Shown in pieces: positions 54,201-64,000 of a stretch of 64,000 nt of DNA. Source of the DNA: Lactarius indigo (taxonomy: Eukaryota > Basidiomycota > Agaricomycetes > Russulales > Russulaceae). The stretch lies in NCBI GenBank assembly GCA_025766275.1, contig JAFKAC010000022.1, forward strand, positions 496,001-560,000. Reading direction: 5' to 3'. The translations under genes were made by a program, and so were the position numbers. The stretch's first letter is position 1, and the number at the start of each line of letters is the position of its first letter. The notes below the pieces were generated by a model. It saw only the letters and a program-made list of their open reading frames with translations. It searched no databases and was not told where the DNA came from.

Positions 54201-55764
54201 GCGCTTCTTTGGACATATGTCCCATGCGCTGATGCCAGACATCAAGGCTAGCAGATGCAGTTGCTTGGGCATTTACTTTATGGTGCCCATCAAGCCAATA
54301 TAGGCCTGAAGCCTTGTGTCCTTCCGCAATGGTTTTCCCATCATACCTTATAGCAAAGGTAGTGGCATCAAAACTTACTATGGCCCCCTTAGCTGTTAGG
54401 GCAGGGGTGGACAGTATACGCGAATGCGTATTGGGTAGGTGCAGCACATTGGAGATTTTTAGGTCGTACCCAAAGTTGGTATGAATTGTTACTGTTCCAG
54501 TACCAACACTCCTTAGCAAGGAGTTATCTCCTAGAAGTACTTCAACACCTTTGTGAGGGGTGTAGGTGTCGTAGTCTTCTATGTGAGGGGTAAAGTGTGC
54601 TGACGCCCCACTGTCCATCATCCATTTTGATGCAATCTGGGTACTGTGTGTACCCATCGTGTAAAGGGAAACCTGAGGTACTTCATGTACCTCCTCTATT
54701 TTGCCAGAGCCATTGACTATAGTAAATAGTCGGCTCTTTGGTACAGGTATGCTATTTAACCTGTTTGCCGGAAGTGAGTCCGGCACCTCTACTGTGGTAT
54801 TCTGGGCGGCTTTTGCCCGCTGTCCTGCCTTCCCCTTCTTAGCATTCTCCTGGTCCCGTTTGAGTTTGTAACATTCTGGCTTTTTATGGCCAGGTTTTTT
54901 GCAGTAATGGCAGATTATGTCCGAAGACACAGAGCTGCCCGATGGCCGCGCCTCATGAGCGTGAGGGGCCGAAGGTTTCTTAACGGGGGCGACCTTGTTG
55001 TAGGACGCCACGGGACCGGCGAGACGAGATTCCTCATTGATGAACCTGTTGATGAGGTCCTGAGGTTGGAGGTTAGAGGGGGGACCAGAGGCCAGGATGG
55101 TGCCAGCTATGGTGCTGTAAGATGGGGGGAGCGCGTCTAGAAGAATGAAGGACATTTGCATGTCCGAGATGGGCATCCCTTGTTCCACCAGGGTGTTCCT
55201 CAGGTCCAGCATTTTTTGGAGCTGAGGCAGGAAGGGGCTACCCTCCTGAAGCTTGGTATTTGCCAAGCCCACCCAAATATTAAAGGTGGCCATAGAGCCA
55301 ACCTGACCATAGAGGTTCTCCAACTCCACAAACTTGTCGTGGACAGTTGGGAAGATGTGGGAAGAGTGAATACCAGATAAGACCTCCGTTGTCACTGATA
55401 AAAATAAGAGGCCAGTGATGACCTCCTCTTGTTTTGCCCAGAGGGCAAGGATGGCGAGTCCCTCATCTGTAGGGCCAGTGGGCCCCACAGCACCTGCTGC
55501 GAGAGGGGGATGTTGGGGCACAGAGGCAGGAGCACCGTGTGTAAGGTGCCTGCTGCACCCATTCATCAACATAAGGGAGGTGAAGGTGGCAGACCAAGTC
55601 TGCCAGTTGGTGCCATCCAACTTGGCGAGGGTGACGGACGGAGGGAAGACGAGATGGAAAGACATTTGAGATGTTTTGTGTATCTGGTTCCGAGGAGCAG
55701 TCAGAACCAGCTCAGATCTTGGTAGAGAAGATAAATGTCCTGCCATAGGAGCGCTATACTCCAT
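51262..55764 (-). pseudogene. Copia 1 Gag-Pol polyprotein with one in-frame TGA
   Basis: The order is Gag (KLDGTNWQTWSATF), CCHC knuckle CHYCKKPGHKKPEC, protease (MDSGASAHFT), pre-integrase finger (WHQRMGHMS ... CHGCELGK), integrase core (HSDLVGPL, LHSDRGGEY, SPQQNGRAERFN), RT (VARFESLRLLLALA, YVDDITI near 52217) and RNase H (AISWCTRKQKTIAQSTTEAEY). Two starts are possible: ATG 55764 or ATG 55665 just before the Gag core. Both halves are in one frame and separated only by TGA at 52152-52150, where the text reads LSS-stop-YEMTDLGEI; Arg (CGA) is the likely ancestor. All catalytic motifs that I can check are intact. Confidence 0.92.
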
Positions 55765-55788
55765 AACACATATGGTGTCATGCCTCAA

Positions 55789-56660
55789 GTATGTGCGACT
55801 TGGATATAATTAAATAGTGGAATCATTGTACTGATGGCTGCCTTATACTAAGATCCACAAAGCCCAAATGTTACTATGGGTAATAGTCATGCAACAGCTT
55901 TGTTGGCTTCGACGGAATAGGAGCTTTTGGTCCGGCGAAGGACTACTAAGTCTCTGTATCCCTCAGCCTTACAGCCTTGATGCTGGGGCTACTAAGGATC
56001 TATAGTAAAGGGTAGTACCCTAGAGAGGAGCCAACAGCAAGTTCAAGAGACAGTGATAGGGATCAACTCCCATAACAACTGAATCTTCCGTCTGTGGAGT
56101 CTCTAGAACAGACCATTAAGGGTCTTGGTACTAAGTAACTAGACTAGTGATACATGCTATGCAGCGAATCCTGCACAAAGGGAGCGAATACTTCTCCTAG
56201 CAGAGGTCTAGTCATAGCTACTATGTATAGTACTAAGTAGCGTCTCCTAGTTGTATCAGAGGGAAGGACTTCTGGGTTTGACTATTAACCAGGCCTTCAC
56301 ACCCCTTAAAGTGACCCAGGTATTAACCGAGTATCACCCAACCATTAGAGAGGCCTATAGCCGCAAGGGTCTTCCCCTATTGGCCTATGAAAGCACTTCC
56401 GGACGAAAACCGGGTATAGAAGATATGGTAGTGCGCACAGAGGAATTTGAGGTTGTATAAAACCTCTCATGAGAACCTCCTTAAGAGGCTAGCCAAAATG
56501 GCACATGACCGAAGTCATGGTGGACGAGAAAGAAGGGTGTGTCGAAAGAGGGTAGAGGATGCTCACTGAAAGTGTGGGTGACGACAAAAAATATGTGGTC
56601 GGCTGAGAGAGCAAGATGACACAAGTAGATCTGATAAAGCAAGTTAGTTATTAGGCGTCA
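55789..56660 (-). other. Copia 1 leader between primer-binding site and gag
   Basis: About 870 bp without a convincing frame. A 69-codon plus-strand frame (56251-56460) is probably chance. Long leaders of this kind can hold packaging signals, but none is identifiable from sequence alone. Confidence 0.5.
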
Positions 56661-56672
56661 GGGCCCATAACC
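56661..56672 (-). other. Half-tRNA initiator-Met primer-binding site of copia 1
   Basis: On the minus strand GGTTATGGGCCC directly follows the 5' LTR. It is the exact complement of GGGCCCATAACC, the anticodon stem-loop region of eukaryotic initiator tRNA-Met, rather than its 3' end. Drosophila copia and yeast Ty5 are known to prime with a cleaved initiator tRNA in this way. Confidence 0.75.
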
Positions 56673-57214
56673 TGTTGAAGCGCAGAACTAACAAGCAAGA
56701 AATAAGCTTGGGCAGCTAGTGGGACAAGTTAACTTCAGAGGTGAAGGGAACTCTATTACAACTGCATACCTAGTGGGACAAGTTACTATAAAGAAGCAAC
56801 GCCTATGAGTAAAGGTAATAAGAGAGGTAAAGAGAAAGGAACTTACACTTCAGAGGTGAAGGGAACTCTGAAGTGTAGAGGCGGAAACAGCAGTCCTTAT
56901 ATACAGGACGCTTAGCTAATAATGGTCTGTGCGCACTGGTGACCCAAACACAATACAGGTGGTCTGTGCGCCAGAGGGAGAAATGCCATTGGATGGCAGA
57001 GAACAATAGCTGCCTAAAGCAGACAATTCCGGTATCTTAACAATAAAAAGAACAATAAGAACCATATATGGATCTAACAATAAAGATAAACAAAAGCGGT
57101 CCGTATGAGTCCGGAGTGTCCATAAGTCCATAAGGGACAGATACCGTATATAGTATGTGGGCTGACTCAATCAGATCCCACGAGACATGTGACTTTAACA
57201 GTCGCGTCTCAACA
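56673..57214 (-). repeat. 5' LTR of copia 1
   Basis: 542 bp, flanked on its outer side by CACCT at 57215-57219. Confidence 0.95.
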
Positions 57215-57600
57215 CACCTGTCGCAGGCAGAGCATGCACTAGCCGCACTTCTTGAGCTCCGCCTCGAGCTGCGCCCTTTCCTCGCAGACCGCTGTCCATA
57301 CCGCGCACGGCACTGGCATCATCTGCCCCTCGCCATTTGCACCCGGGTCGGGGTTGGTGGGCGCGTTTTCGAGCGTGGGGAGGTGCTAGAGGAACGCCAT
57401 ATTCTCGGATTTGAGCCGGTCGAGCACTGCCTGTCGTAGATCAGTCCAGTTCTGTGCAGGGTTCGGGTAGAGAGCCTGAGAGAGAGAACGAGCACGCCGG
57501 GGGGCACGTGCCATCCTGCGCCAACCTCGCCGCGCAAGTCAAAGAACGTCTGCTTGAACTGCGCGAATTTCTCTCCGTCTTTCTCGGCTTCCTATTCTCT
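57215..57600 (-). pseudogene. MAD1: MAD1-like pseudogene, upstream part
   Basis: Readable pieces on the minus strand are FAQFKQTFFDLRGEV (about 57590-57535), ALYPNPAQNWTDLRQAVLDRLKSENMAFL (about 57475-57390) and EERAQLEAELKK (about 57275-57240), ending RQV at the copia junction. Two TAG stops interrupt (after MAFL and after KKCG). Several Cys codons sit where MAD1 has Arg (CMLCLRQ for RMLRLRQ), consistent with CGC to TGC change. The coiled-coil character and the join to the C-terminal piece support the assignment. Confidence 0.65.
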
Positions 57601-57693
57601 TCCAGCACTGGAGGATGGGAATCAGGGAAGGGAAGCACATGGGTAGAGGCAACGTACCTCAGCGCGCCTCTTGCAGAGGGTGCTTCTCGTCGG

Positions 57694-57885
57694 TTAGATC
57701 GTCACACAAGGCGTGGATGCGATCACAGAAAGGATGCGGAATGTAAGGGGCATGGCGGCAGCACAGAAAGTGCGGCAAGTGGTCCACACATGGCGCAGGT
57801 CACGGACGTCATCGACCTGTTCGAAAATGGCAGTTAGGATCTCGAGAGGGCAGCGGATGGTCATGCTGCTTCTGTGGCCATTCAC
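57694..57885 (-). pseudogene. F-box fragment, paralogue of 41732-41560
   Basis: Reads MNGHRSSMTIRCPLEILTAI, FEQVDDVRDLRHVWTTC, RTFCAAAMPLTFRILSVI, then a stop. It is clearly the same F-box as in the pseudogene at 40625-41732 but truncated after about 55 residues. It marks the far side of the second duplicated unit. Confidence 0.7.
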
Positions 57886-58601
57886 TCGAACCGGTAATCG
57901 TTTTTTGGCGAGTGGCGTTTCGCGAACCCCATGAGCATATTTGCCGAGATCTCAAGCCTGTGGCCCGCGGCCGGCCATCGAACACACCCGCCATCCATCA
58001 AGGTCCTGTAATCGCTGTCTCAACGGAATCATATCACGGGAGATCTGATGGCAGCTCGGCATTCAGTAAGGTCCAGAGGCCGTCCGTTAAGAGAATGTCG
58101 AGTAGTTTCAGGAATCTGGGTGGTGAAACTGGGTCCTATCAGGCACGTGGAAATGTCCACTCCAGAGTAATAGCTGGACCTCACTGGCAAGCTCACCGAT
58201 ATACTGTACTCTAATTATCCGCTTAGGTACTATCCCTGTCATAATGGATGAACTGAGTGAAAAAAAAAACGTATGCTAAAGCGCATATACGAGTGTCGTT
58301 GAGTGGTCAAGTCATTTTAGGGATGGGAAAGTTCGGTTTATTTCAGGTTCGGACTGGTTCAGACTCTTTTTTTCTGGACCCTAAACTGGACTGAGGGTCT
58401 GTTCAGGGGTTCATTCTGTTCAGGGATTTGGCTAGACCAAAGAACTGGTGTAAAGGTCGGGCGATAGGGGCGATCCGGCTAAGTGTGCCGGTCGGGTGAT
58501 AAGATCCGAAGGGCCGGTTCAATTGGCGACGAGAAAAGCGCGGAGTCGAATAATGAGAGAGCACGAGCGAAGATGTACAAAGGCGAAGCAAGTTCGCTTT
58601 G
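57886..58601. other. Unassigned stretch between F-box fragment and solo LTR
   Basis: No gene is recognised. 58181-58302 resembles 8280-8403 and contains an A-run (58260-58269). The remainder is without clear structure. Confidence 0.5.
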
Positions 58602-58606
58602 GAGAG

Positions 58607-59380
58607 TGTCACGGACGCTCTATTTTCGCCTTATTTTTCCGTATTTTTACGGATTTATTTGGTAGAGATACGAGTCTCCAACGTTGTGTCAAACGTCCAA
58701 GTCCTTATCATTAGATATGATAAGATGGTTAGTCACGTGATGCCAACATGTGCACCTATAAAGCACGTGACCCTGGGATAGTAACTTCCTTATCGGATGT
58801 TACCTCTTTAGGTCACCTTCCTTATTAGTACAGTAGTTTCTCATTGGACGATAAGCAGGGAACATTCTAGATAGTTCTAGACTACGTTGTTATAGGGTTA
58901 TGACTCATAGATAAGGACACGTCACTGTTCTGTCAGCGTTAATGACTGTGCATCAGTCAGCACCATAGATAACGCTATTATTAGACACGACGTGTCAGCG
59001 TCTGACTCATTACTATTACATATACCTTTAGTAACAAGGTTCTATAGTAATTCGAACTCAGCCGCAGCATAGTATATAAACCCTCATGTAGCGTCCTGAG
59101 TGGAACCAACTTGTCCTCTTGGTTCTCCACTCAGGTGCGTATTTCCTTGTACTTCCCTTACCTCTCCAATGTTAACTTGTCCTCTTGGTTCTCCACTCAG
59201 CGTGCCACTGCGTGATCACCTTGCCTTTGACCTTGTATAAAGGTCTCACGTGTGCATATTCTCCACAGTGACTGTACGTTCGGCGCGTGACTTGTCTCCG
59301 CGCTAGGCTTGGGTGTATACCAGTTCAGTTCACTAACCTTCACCTTGGTCTAGTTGTAAGCGATAAGTCATACCGCTACA
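58607..59380 (+). mobile_element. Solo LTR
   Basis: 774 bp, TGTCACGGAC ... CATACCGCTACA, flanked by GAGAG at 58602-58606 and 59381-59385. A TATA box (TATATAAA, 59073-59080) is followed 28 bp later by a perfect 27-nt direct repeat (59108-59134 and 59174-59200). This is the same architecture as the LTR at 3547-4170, although the sequences differ. There is no internal region. Confidence 0.88.
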
Positions 59381-59385
59381 GAGAG

Positions 59386-59735
59386 GAGTTCAAGAGGCAC
59401 ACGAGGGAATTTGGAGGGAGAACTAGATAATCATTTGGAGTACATACGAGCGCGCTTTAATACAATGTAGATAAATTTTTAACAGAAACAAGAATAAAGT
59501 ACAGTAAAGAGAACATAAATATGCACGGGCATTTTGCAGGCATGAAACAGGGGAGTATGTGACGAAGCGGTGTTGAGAAATGTAGCTGAAAGGGGGAATG
59601 GCCCCTATGGAACTTGAGGTGTTTGAGTCGGAATGGTTACAGAGACAGTAGACCTTGAGCCGCCACGCATTATCGCGGCGGTGTTGTTTTTGGTGGGGTT
59701 CGAGTCGGCCGGGTCGAGCGTGCCGAAATGCAACA
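59386..59735 (-). repeat. Probable 3' LTR of copia 2 (outer end unknown)
   Basis: Begins TGTTGCATTTCGG right after the polypurine tract. A plausible but unproven end is CTACA near 59465; the LTR could extend to the solo LTR at 59380. Confidence 0.45.
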
Positions 59736-59742
59736 CTCCCCC

Positions 59743-62700
59743 TCACGCTCGACAGAGTCCGAGGTTCTGCGAGTGAAACGTGACCTTGAACTTCGCTAGC
59801 GGCTTGGTGAGGATGTCCGCGGTCATGTCTTCGGTCGGGCAATACTTGATGTTGATGAGCCCGTCGGAAATGGTTTGGCGAATGAAATGAAAGCGTATAT
59901 CGATGTGTTTGGTGCGCGCGTGGTAGTTGTCTTGAGTGGCAAGATGAAGCGCGGCCTGGTTGTCGCAATGAAGAGGAGTGGGGGAAAGAGATGTGCCGAA
60001 GAATGGCTCAGTGAGTCTCCTGAGCCAGATACATTCTTTTGCCGCATGAGTTGCGGCGACATATTCGGCCTCGGTGGTGGAAAGGGTGATGATTTCTTGT
60101 TTCCGCAAGGCCCATGCGACTGCTCCGCCGTCGATGAGAAAAGCGAAGCCAGATATCGCATGGCGGTGGTCCTGGGATGCGCCATCTGCGTCAGTGAATC
60201 CCAGAAGGTCGTGGTGTTCGTTGCCGAAGGTAAGGGAATGATGTTTAGTGCCGGCGAGATAGCGGAAGACACGCTTCACGCCTTCCCAGTGGATCTCGCC
60301 CAGATTGCTGAGGAATTGGGATAGAGTAGAGATGGCGAAAGTGATGTCGGGGTGAGTGGCGATGGCGGCATACATGAGGCTGCCGACGGCCTCGCGGTAA
60401 GGGACTTTCTTCATATGCGCCGCTTCGGTGGCGTCAGAGGGTGCGTCGGATTTGCTGTAAGACGCCCCGGGAATGATGGGGGTGGCGACCGGTTTTGTGT
60501 CGCTGAGAGAAAAGCGAGAGAGTATGGTGTCGATGTATGATGTCTGGGAGAGGGAAATGGTCCGCGCCTTACGGTCGCGGATGATCTTGATTCCGAGTAG
60601 CCAGTGAATGGGGCCGAGGTCGGTGAGAGAATAGCGGGCGTTGAGCTCGTGCTTGTAATATCGAATAAGCTCGTCTGAGCTACCTGTGATCATACAATCG
60701 TCAACATGGACTGCAAGGATAGTGATGTGGTTTTTGTCGTGAATGAAGAAAACGCCGGGATCAGCGTTGTTGATGCCGAATCCCAGGTCCATGAGAGCGC
60801 GGCGCAGGGTATCGTACCACTTGCGGCCGGCTTGCTTGAGTCCGTAAAGTGACTTGTGGAGATGCTTGACCAACTCCCCCTGAGTGTCGTATCCGGGGGG
60901 TGCTTGCATATAAATATCTTCATCGTCATCTAATTCTCCGTTGAGGTAAGCGCCGTTGAAGTCGAAGGTGTCAATATCCCAGTCGTTGCAAGCGGCGATG
61001 GCGAGAATGGTGCGGAAGCTTGCGAGCCATGCGACTGGGGAAAAGGTATCAAAGTAATCAATACCGAACTTTTGCGTGAATCCGCGCGCTACGAGGCGTG
61101 CTTTGTACTTCTTGATGGACCCGTCGGCCTTCCGTTTGATGCGGAAGACCCACTTGCTGCCGACGATGTTCTTGCCGGCGGGTCTGGGGACTGTTGACCA
61201 AGTCCTGGCTTCTTCGAGGGTTGCAATTTCGCGATCCATCACTTCCTGCCACTTGGGCCAGTCTGAGCGAGATCGCGCTTGAGCAAGTGTCTTGGGATCG
61301 TCTTGTGAATCGTTGAGGGCAGCTTCCATAAGTTCCTCGTTTTCCGCGAGGAAGGCGTACTCTGGAGTGAAATTGTCAGCCGCATGCGCGCTTGCACCAT
61401 CGTCTCCGGGCCAGTCCGGGTGGAACCATTTCCGGGCTGCTGCGCTTGGCTGTTCTTCTTCGGCTTCGGGTTGAGCTCCTTTGGTGAAGAGCCCAGTGAC
61501 TTTGAATGTTGGTTTGGGGATGCGCAATGACTTGCGCGTCGGTTCTTGAGGTTCCTTGGTTTTTGCCTTGCCCTTGGCAGGCGGTGGCACTTGTTGCCGC
61601 TGCTTGGTTGATGTTTCTTCTTCTTGAGGTGGAACCGATGAGGTGGTGGATGGTGTGAGAGGGGTGAGGGCGGAAGGTGAGCGATACGAGGGCATTCCGC
61701 CCGGGACTTGAGGCGTGATTTCCCGGCTTGCTTCTTCGGGAAGTTGCTGCTGCTGTTGAGGTGTGAACAGTACCAGTTGGATAGGTACCGGTGCTGTGGT
61801 AGGAGGGAAAGGATGAGGCGCTTGAGGCGCCGGTGGTGCTTGATGTCCAGCGGGTGGTGCTTGCGCCGCAGCTGGTTGCGGCGCGGGAACGATGCGTGGC
61901 TGGCCGATGTTGATAACCGTAAGAGGGGAGGTGAACTTGATGTTGCGTTCGACTGAGATTGAGTTCTTGTTGGGCCAGTAGACGCGATGTGCGTGAGTGC
62001 TGTCCGTGTCGTAACCGACCCAATGCGCTTCAATACCGCGCACGTCGAGTTTTGAGCCAGTCCCAGAATGAACCCAGACGATTTGTCCCCATTCGGGGAC
62101 ACCGGAGATGTTCGGTTTGTTGCCGTAGAGCATTTCGTAGGGCGTAGTGTTGTTGCCAAGAGCCCGAGTGGATGTGCGGTTCTTGAGCCAGACCACGAAT
62201 TGGAGTGCTTCAGCCCAGAGAGTCTTGGGCAAGCCAGAGTGATGGAGAATAGCCCGCACACGTTCAAGGAGTCTGCAGTTAAGCGATTCCGCGACTCCGT
62301 TGTGCTGCGGGGTGTCGTGGGTAGTAAGGCGAGGTTCGGTTCCTTCGTCCTGAAGGAAGCGAGTGAACTCGCGGCCGGTATACTCACCGCCGCGGTCCGA
62401 TCTAAGTGCCTTGATCTTGGCGCCGTGCTGAGTGCGAGCCCAAGCTGCAAAGGCGCGATAAGAATCCAAGGTTTGATCTTTAGTATGCAAGATGTTGACA
62501 CGAGTGAAGCGAGTGTGGTCATCGGTGAATGTGACATAGTATCAACGGCCCCCTAAGCTAGTGGTAGGCGAAGGTCCCCAGAGGTCAGAATGGATCTCCA
62601 CTCCAAAGTGCCGAGCTGGAGGAGCCTCGCACTCAGCTCGAATAGCCTTCCGAGTGAGCTTAGCGTATTGACAAGAGTCACAGATGATAGGTGAACCGTC

Positions 62701-64000
62701 GTCGATGAGTTGTACGCCTTCGATGGCGTTGTTGCGAATGAGTGAGCGAATAGCGTCGGCCGAGATGTGACCGAGGCGACGATGAAGGGTGTGGATGTCA
62801 ACTTGCTCGATAGGAGAACCGACGCTAGCAACCAAGTAAGAGTGTTCGACCTTGTATAGGCCGTTAGAGCTAGCAGGAATGTTGCCTATGGTGTCGCCAG
62901 ATCTATTCTTGATCTTGCAGAATTGTCGCTTGAAAGATACAGAGTACCCAGCTCCAGTAATGCGGCCGACAGAGACAATAGTAAGCGCCATTTCAGGCAC
63001 GTGGAGGGTGTCACGGAGCAGGACGGGAGTAGTGACGTTCCCGTTGGGGACGTCGATCTGTAAGTCCCCGGTACCTATTGCATAGAAAATATGTTTGTTA
63101 GCGGCGGTAATAGCGCGGGGAGGAATAGATCGATAGTTAATGAAACAATGATGGAAGGGTGACATATGCCGAGATGCCCCGGAGTCGTAGAGTTCGATCT
63201 CGATGGGGGGATGCTGGATAGGTGGCCCCACGCTGTACGCGGAGGCCTGTGGAGTGGGGGAAGTGGAGTCGTCGTCGATCTCCTCGATTGCAGCCCAAGC
63301 TTCGATGTCATTGCTGGCCGAGTTTGTGTTGTCGGAACGGTTGTTGTTCCTGTTCCTGTTGTTTCGGTTGTTATTGCCGTTGTGATTGTTACGATTGCCG
63401 TGATTGTCGCAATTGTCGCCTGAGTTGTTGTGATTGCTGTAGCTTGAGTTGTTGTCTCTTCGAGGCGGGCGTTGGCCCTCTTTGTTGCCTCCCTTGGCCC
63501 AACAATCGGATTTGAAATGGCCAAGCCTATGGCAGTTGTGGCATTCAACGTTGCGTTTGTTGCGTTTTTGTCCGTTGGCTAAGAAGGCCTCTTCTGGGCC
63601 ATTAGTCTTGCCTTTCTGGATGACGCGCCGATCGTACTGATCGGTAACCAATCGGATTACCCGATCGGGTGTGACTGATTCGTCCGCTTGATCGGCTGCT
63701 GAGTTGATGGAATTGATGAGGGACTCATAGGAGGGGGGGAGTGAGCCGAGGATGATGGACGCGAATTCATCGTCGGTCTTGGTGGCCCCCATGGAAGCGA
63801 GCTGCTCTCGCATATCTAAGAGATGAGTCAGATGAGCGCGAGCATCTTCATCTTTGCCTAGTTTAGTGCCTGAGAGTTTCCAGCCCAGGTCGACGGCGAT
63901 CATCTTCGATCTCTTCTGGAATATTTCCTTGACGGCGTCCCAGATATCTTTTGTGTTTGTCTTCGTCTTGATTCGGTTGAAGACGTAATCGGGTACTGAT
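59743..64000 (-). pseudogene. Copia 2 Gag-Pol polyprotein, partial, one in-frame TGA
   Basis: Open at the window edge in the Gag UBN2-type region (DIWDAVKEIFQKR). Then CCHC knuckle CHNCHRLGHFKSDC, protease (YDSGASRHMS), pre-integrase finger (HRRLGHIS ... CDSCQYAK), integrase (HSDLWGPSP, LRSDRGGEYTG, TPQHNGVAESLN), RT (KARLVARGFTQ, FDFNGAYLNG, AVHVDDCMITG) and RNase H (AWALRKQEIITLSTTEAEY), ending FHSQNLGLCRA. TGA at 62544-62542 interrupts the integrase as GGR-stop-YYVTFTDDH, where Arg is expected. The frame on both sides is the same. Confidence 0.88.

Larger units (their letters stand above)
50370..57214 (-). mobile_element. Complete Ty1/copia retrotransposon (copia 1), very young
   Basis: 6845 bp with two 542 bp LTRs (50370-50911, 56673-57214) that I find identical, and target duplication CACCT (50365-50369, 57215-57219). 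The order gag-protease-integrase-RT-RNase H is the copia arrangement. The polyprotein has a single in-frame TGA (52152-52150). It is inserted in the MAD1-like pseudogene in the same orientation. Confidence 0.96.
59386..64000 (-). mobile_element. Ty1/copia retrotransposon (copia 2), truncated by the window edge
   Basis: Polyprotein on the minus strand from beyond 64000 to 59743, then a polypurine tract GTGAGGGGGAG (about 59746-59736) and the start of the 3' LTR, TGTTGCATTT, at 59735. The outer end of that LTR cannot be fixed without its partner. It belongs to a different copia lineage from copia 1 (AVHVDD instead of YVDD in the RT). Confidence 0.85.

Noticed and set aside
59423..59968. 181-codon minus-strand frame over the end of copia 2
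   Set aside because: It overlaps the 3' end of the polyprotein in another frame and crosses the polypurine tract and LTR start, so it is not a gene.

Overview
The window is from a filamentous basidiomycete, most likely an Agaricomycete. The genes have many 46-61 bp GT-AG introns, the NLR proteins are of the Goodbye-NACHT-ankyrin type, and the DNA transposon encodes a Tnp2/Plavaka-type transposase. This is inferred from protein families and gene structure; no species call is possible. About three quarters of the sequence is transposable element, much of it nested.

Layout. 1-206 is the end of a diverged gypsy LTR. 207 to about 7374 is a decayed LINE whose reverse transcriptase is split by a solo LTR (3547-4170, TSD TGATT). 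9458-13146 (minus) is an intact seven-exon NLR gene. 13665-38269 is a 24.6 kb Plavaka-like DNA transposon with matching terminal inverted repeats and a 7 bp target duplication. It carries a transposase and two further genes, and it has been invaded by two complete Ty3/gypsy chromoviruses: 14370-22257 (+, TSD GACTG) and 27225-35143 (minus, TSD CGGAT). 38277-41732 holds F-box pseudogenes. 42296-47220 (minus) is a second NLR gene, paralogous to the first, with a 5'-truncated LINE in its first intron. 47221-49799 is flanking sequence duplicated from the first NLR unit followed by a peroxiredoxin pseudogene. 50068-57600 is a MAD1-like pseudogene split by a very young Ty1/copia element (50370-57214, TSD CACCT). 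57694-58601 has an F-box fragment and unassigned sequence. 58607-59380 is a second solo LTR (TSD GAGAG). 59743-64000 is a second copia element that runs off the right edge.

How the parts relate. The two NLR genes and their upstream flanks form a tandem segmental duplication. The Plavaka insertion is present in one copy, and the other copy preserves an empty site. Both gypsy elements show the hallmarks of Tf1-like self-priming: an 11-nt match between the putative RNA 5' end and a primer-binding site 2 nt after the LTR. Both also have -1 frameshift signals at the gag/pol boundary and shared extra domains at the Gag N-terminus and Pol C-terminus. Nearly all visible damage to the elements fits C-to-T change at CpG: every in-frame nonsense codon in a recognisable element frame is TGA (fits CGA>TGA), all five LTR-pair differences are CpG transitions, and four LINE active-site substitutions sit in CpG. 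The nesting order and LTR identity give a relative chronology: NLR duplication, then Plavaka, then gypsy 1, then gypsy 2; the copia element is at least as young as gypsy 2.
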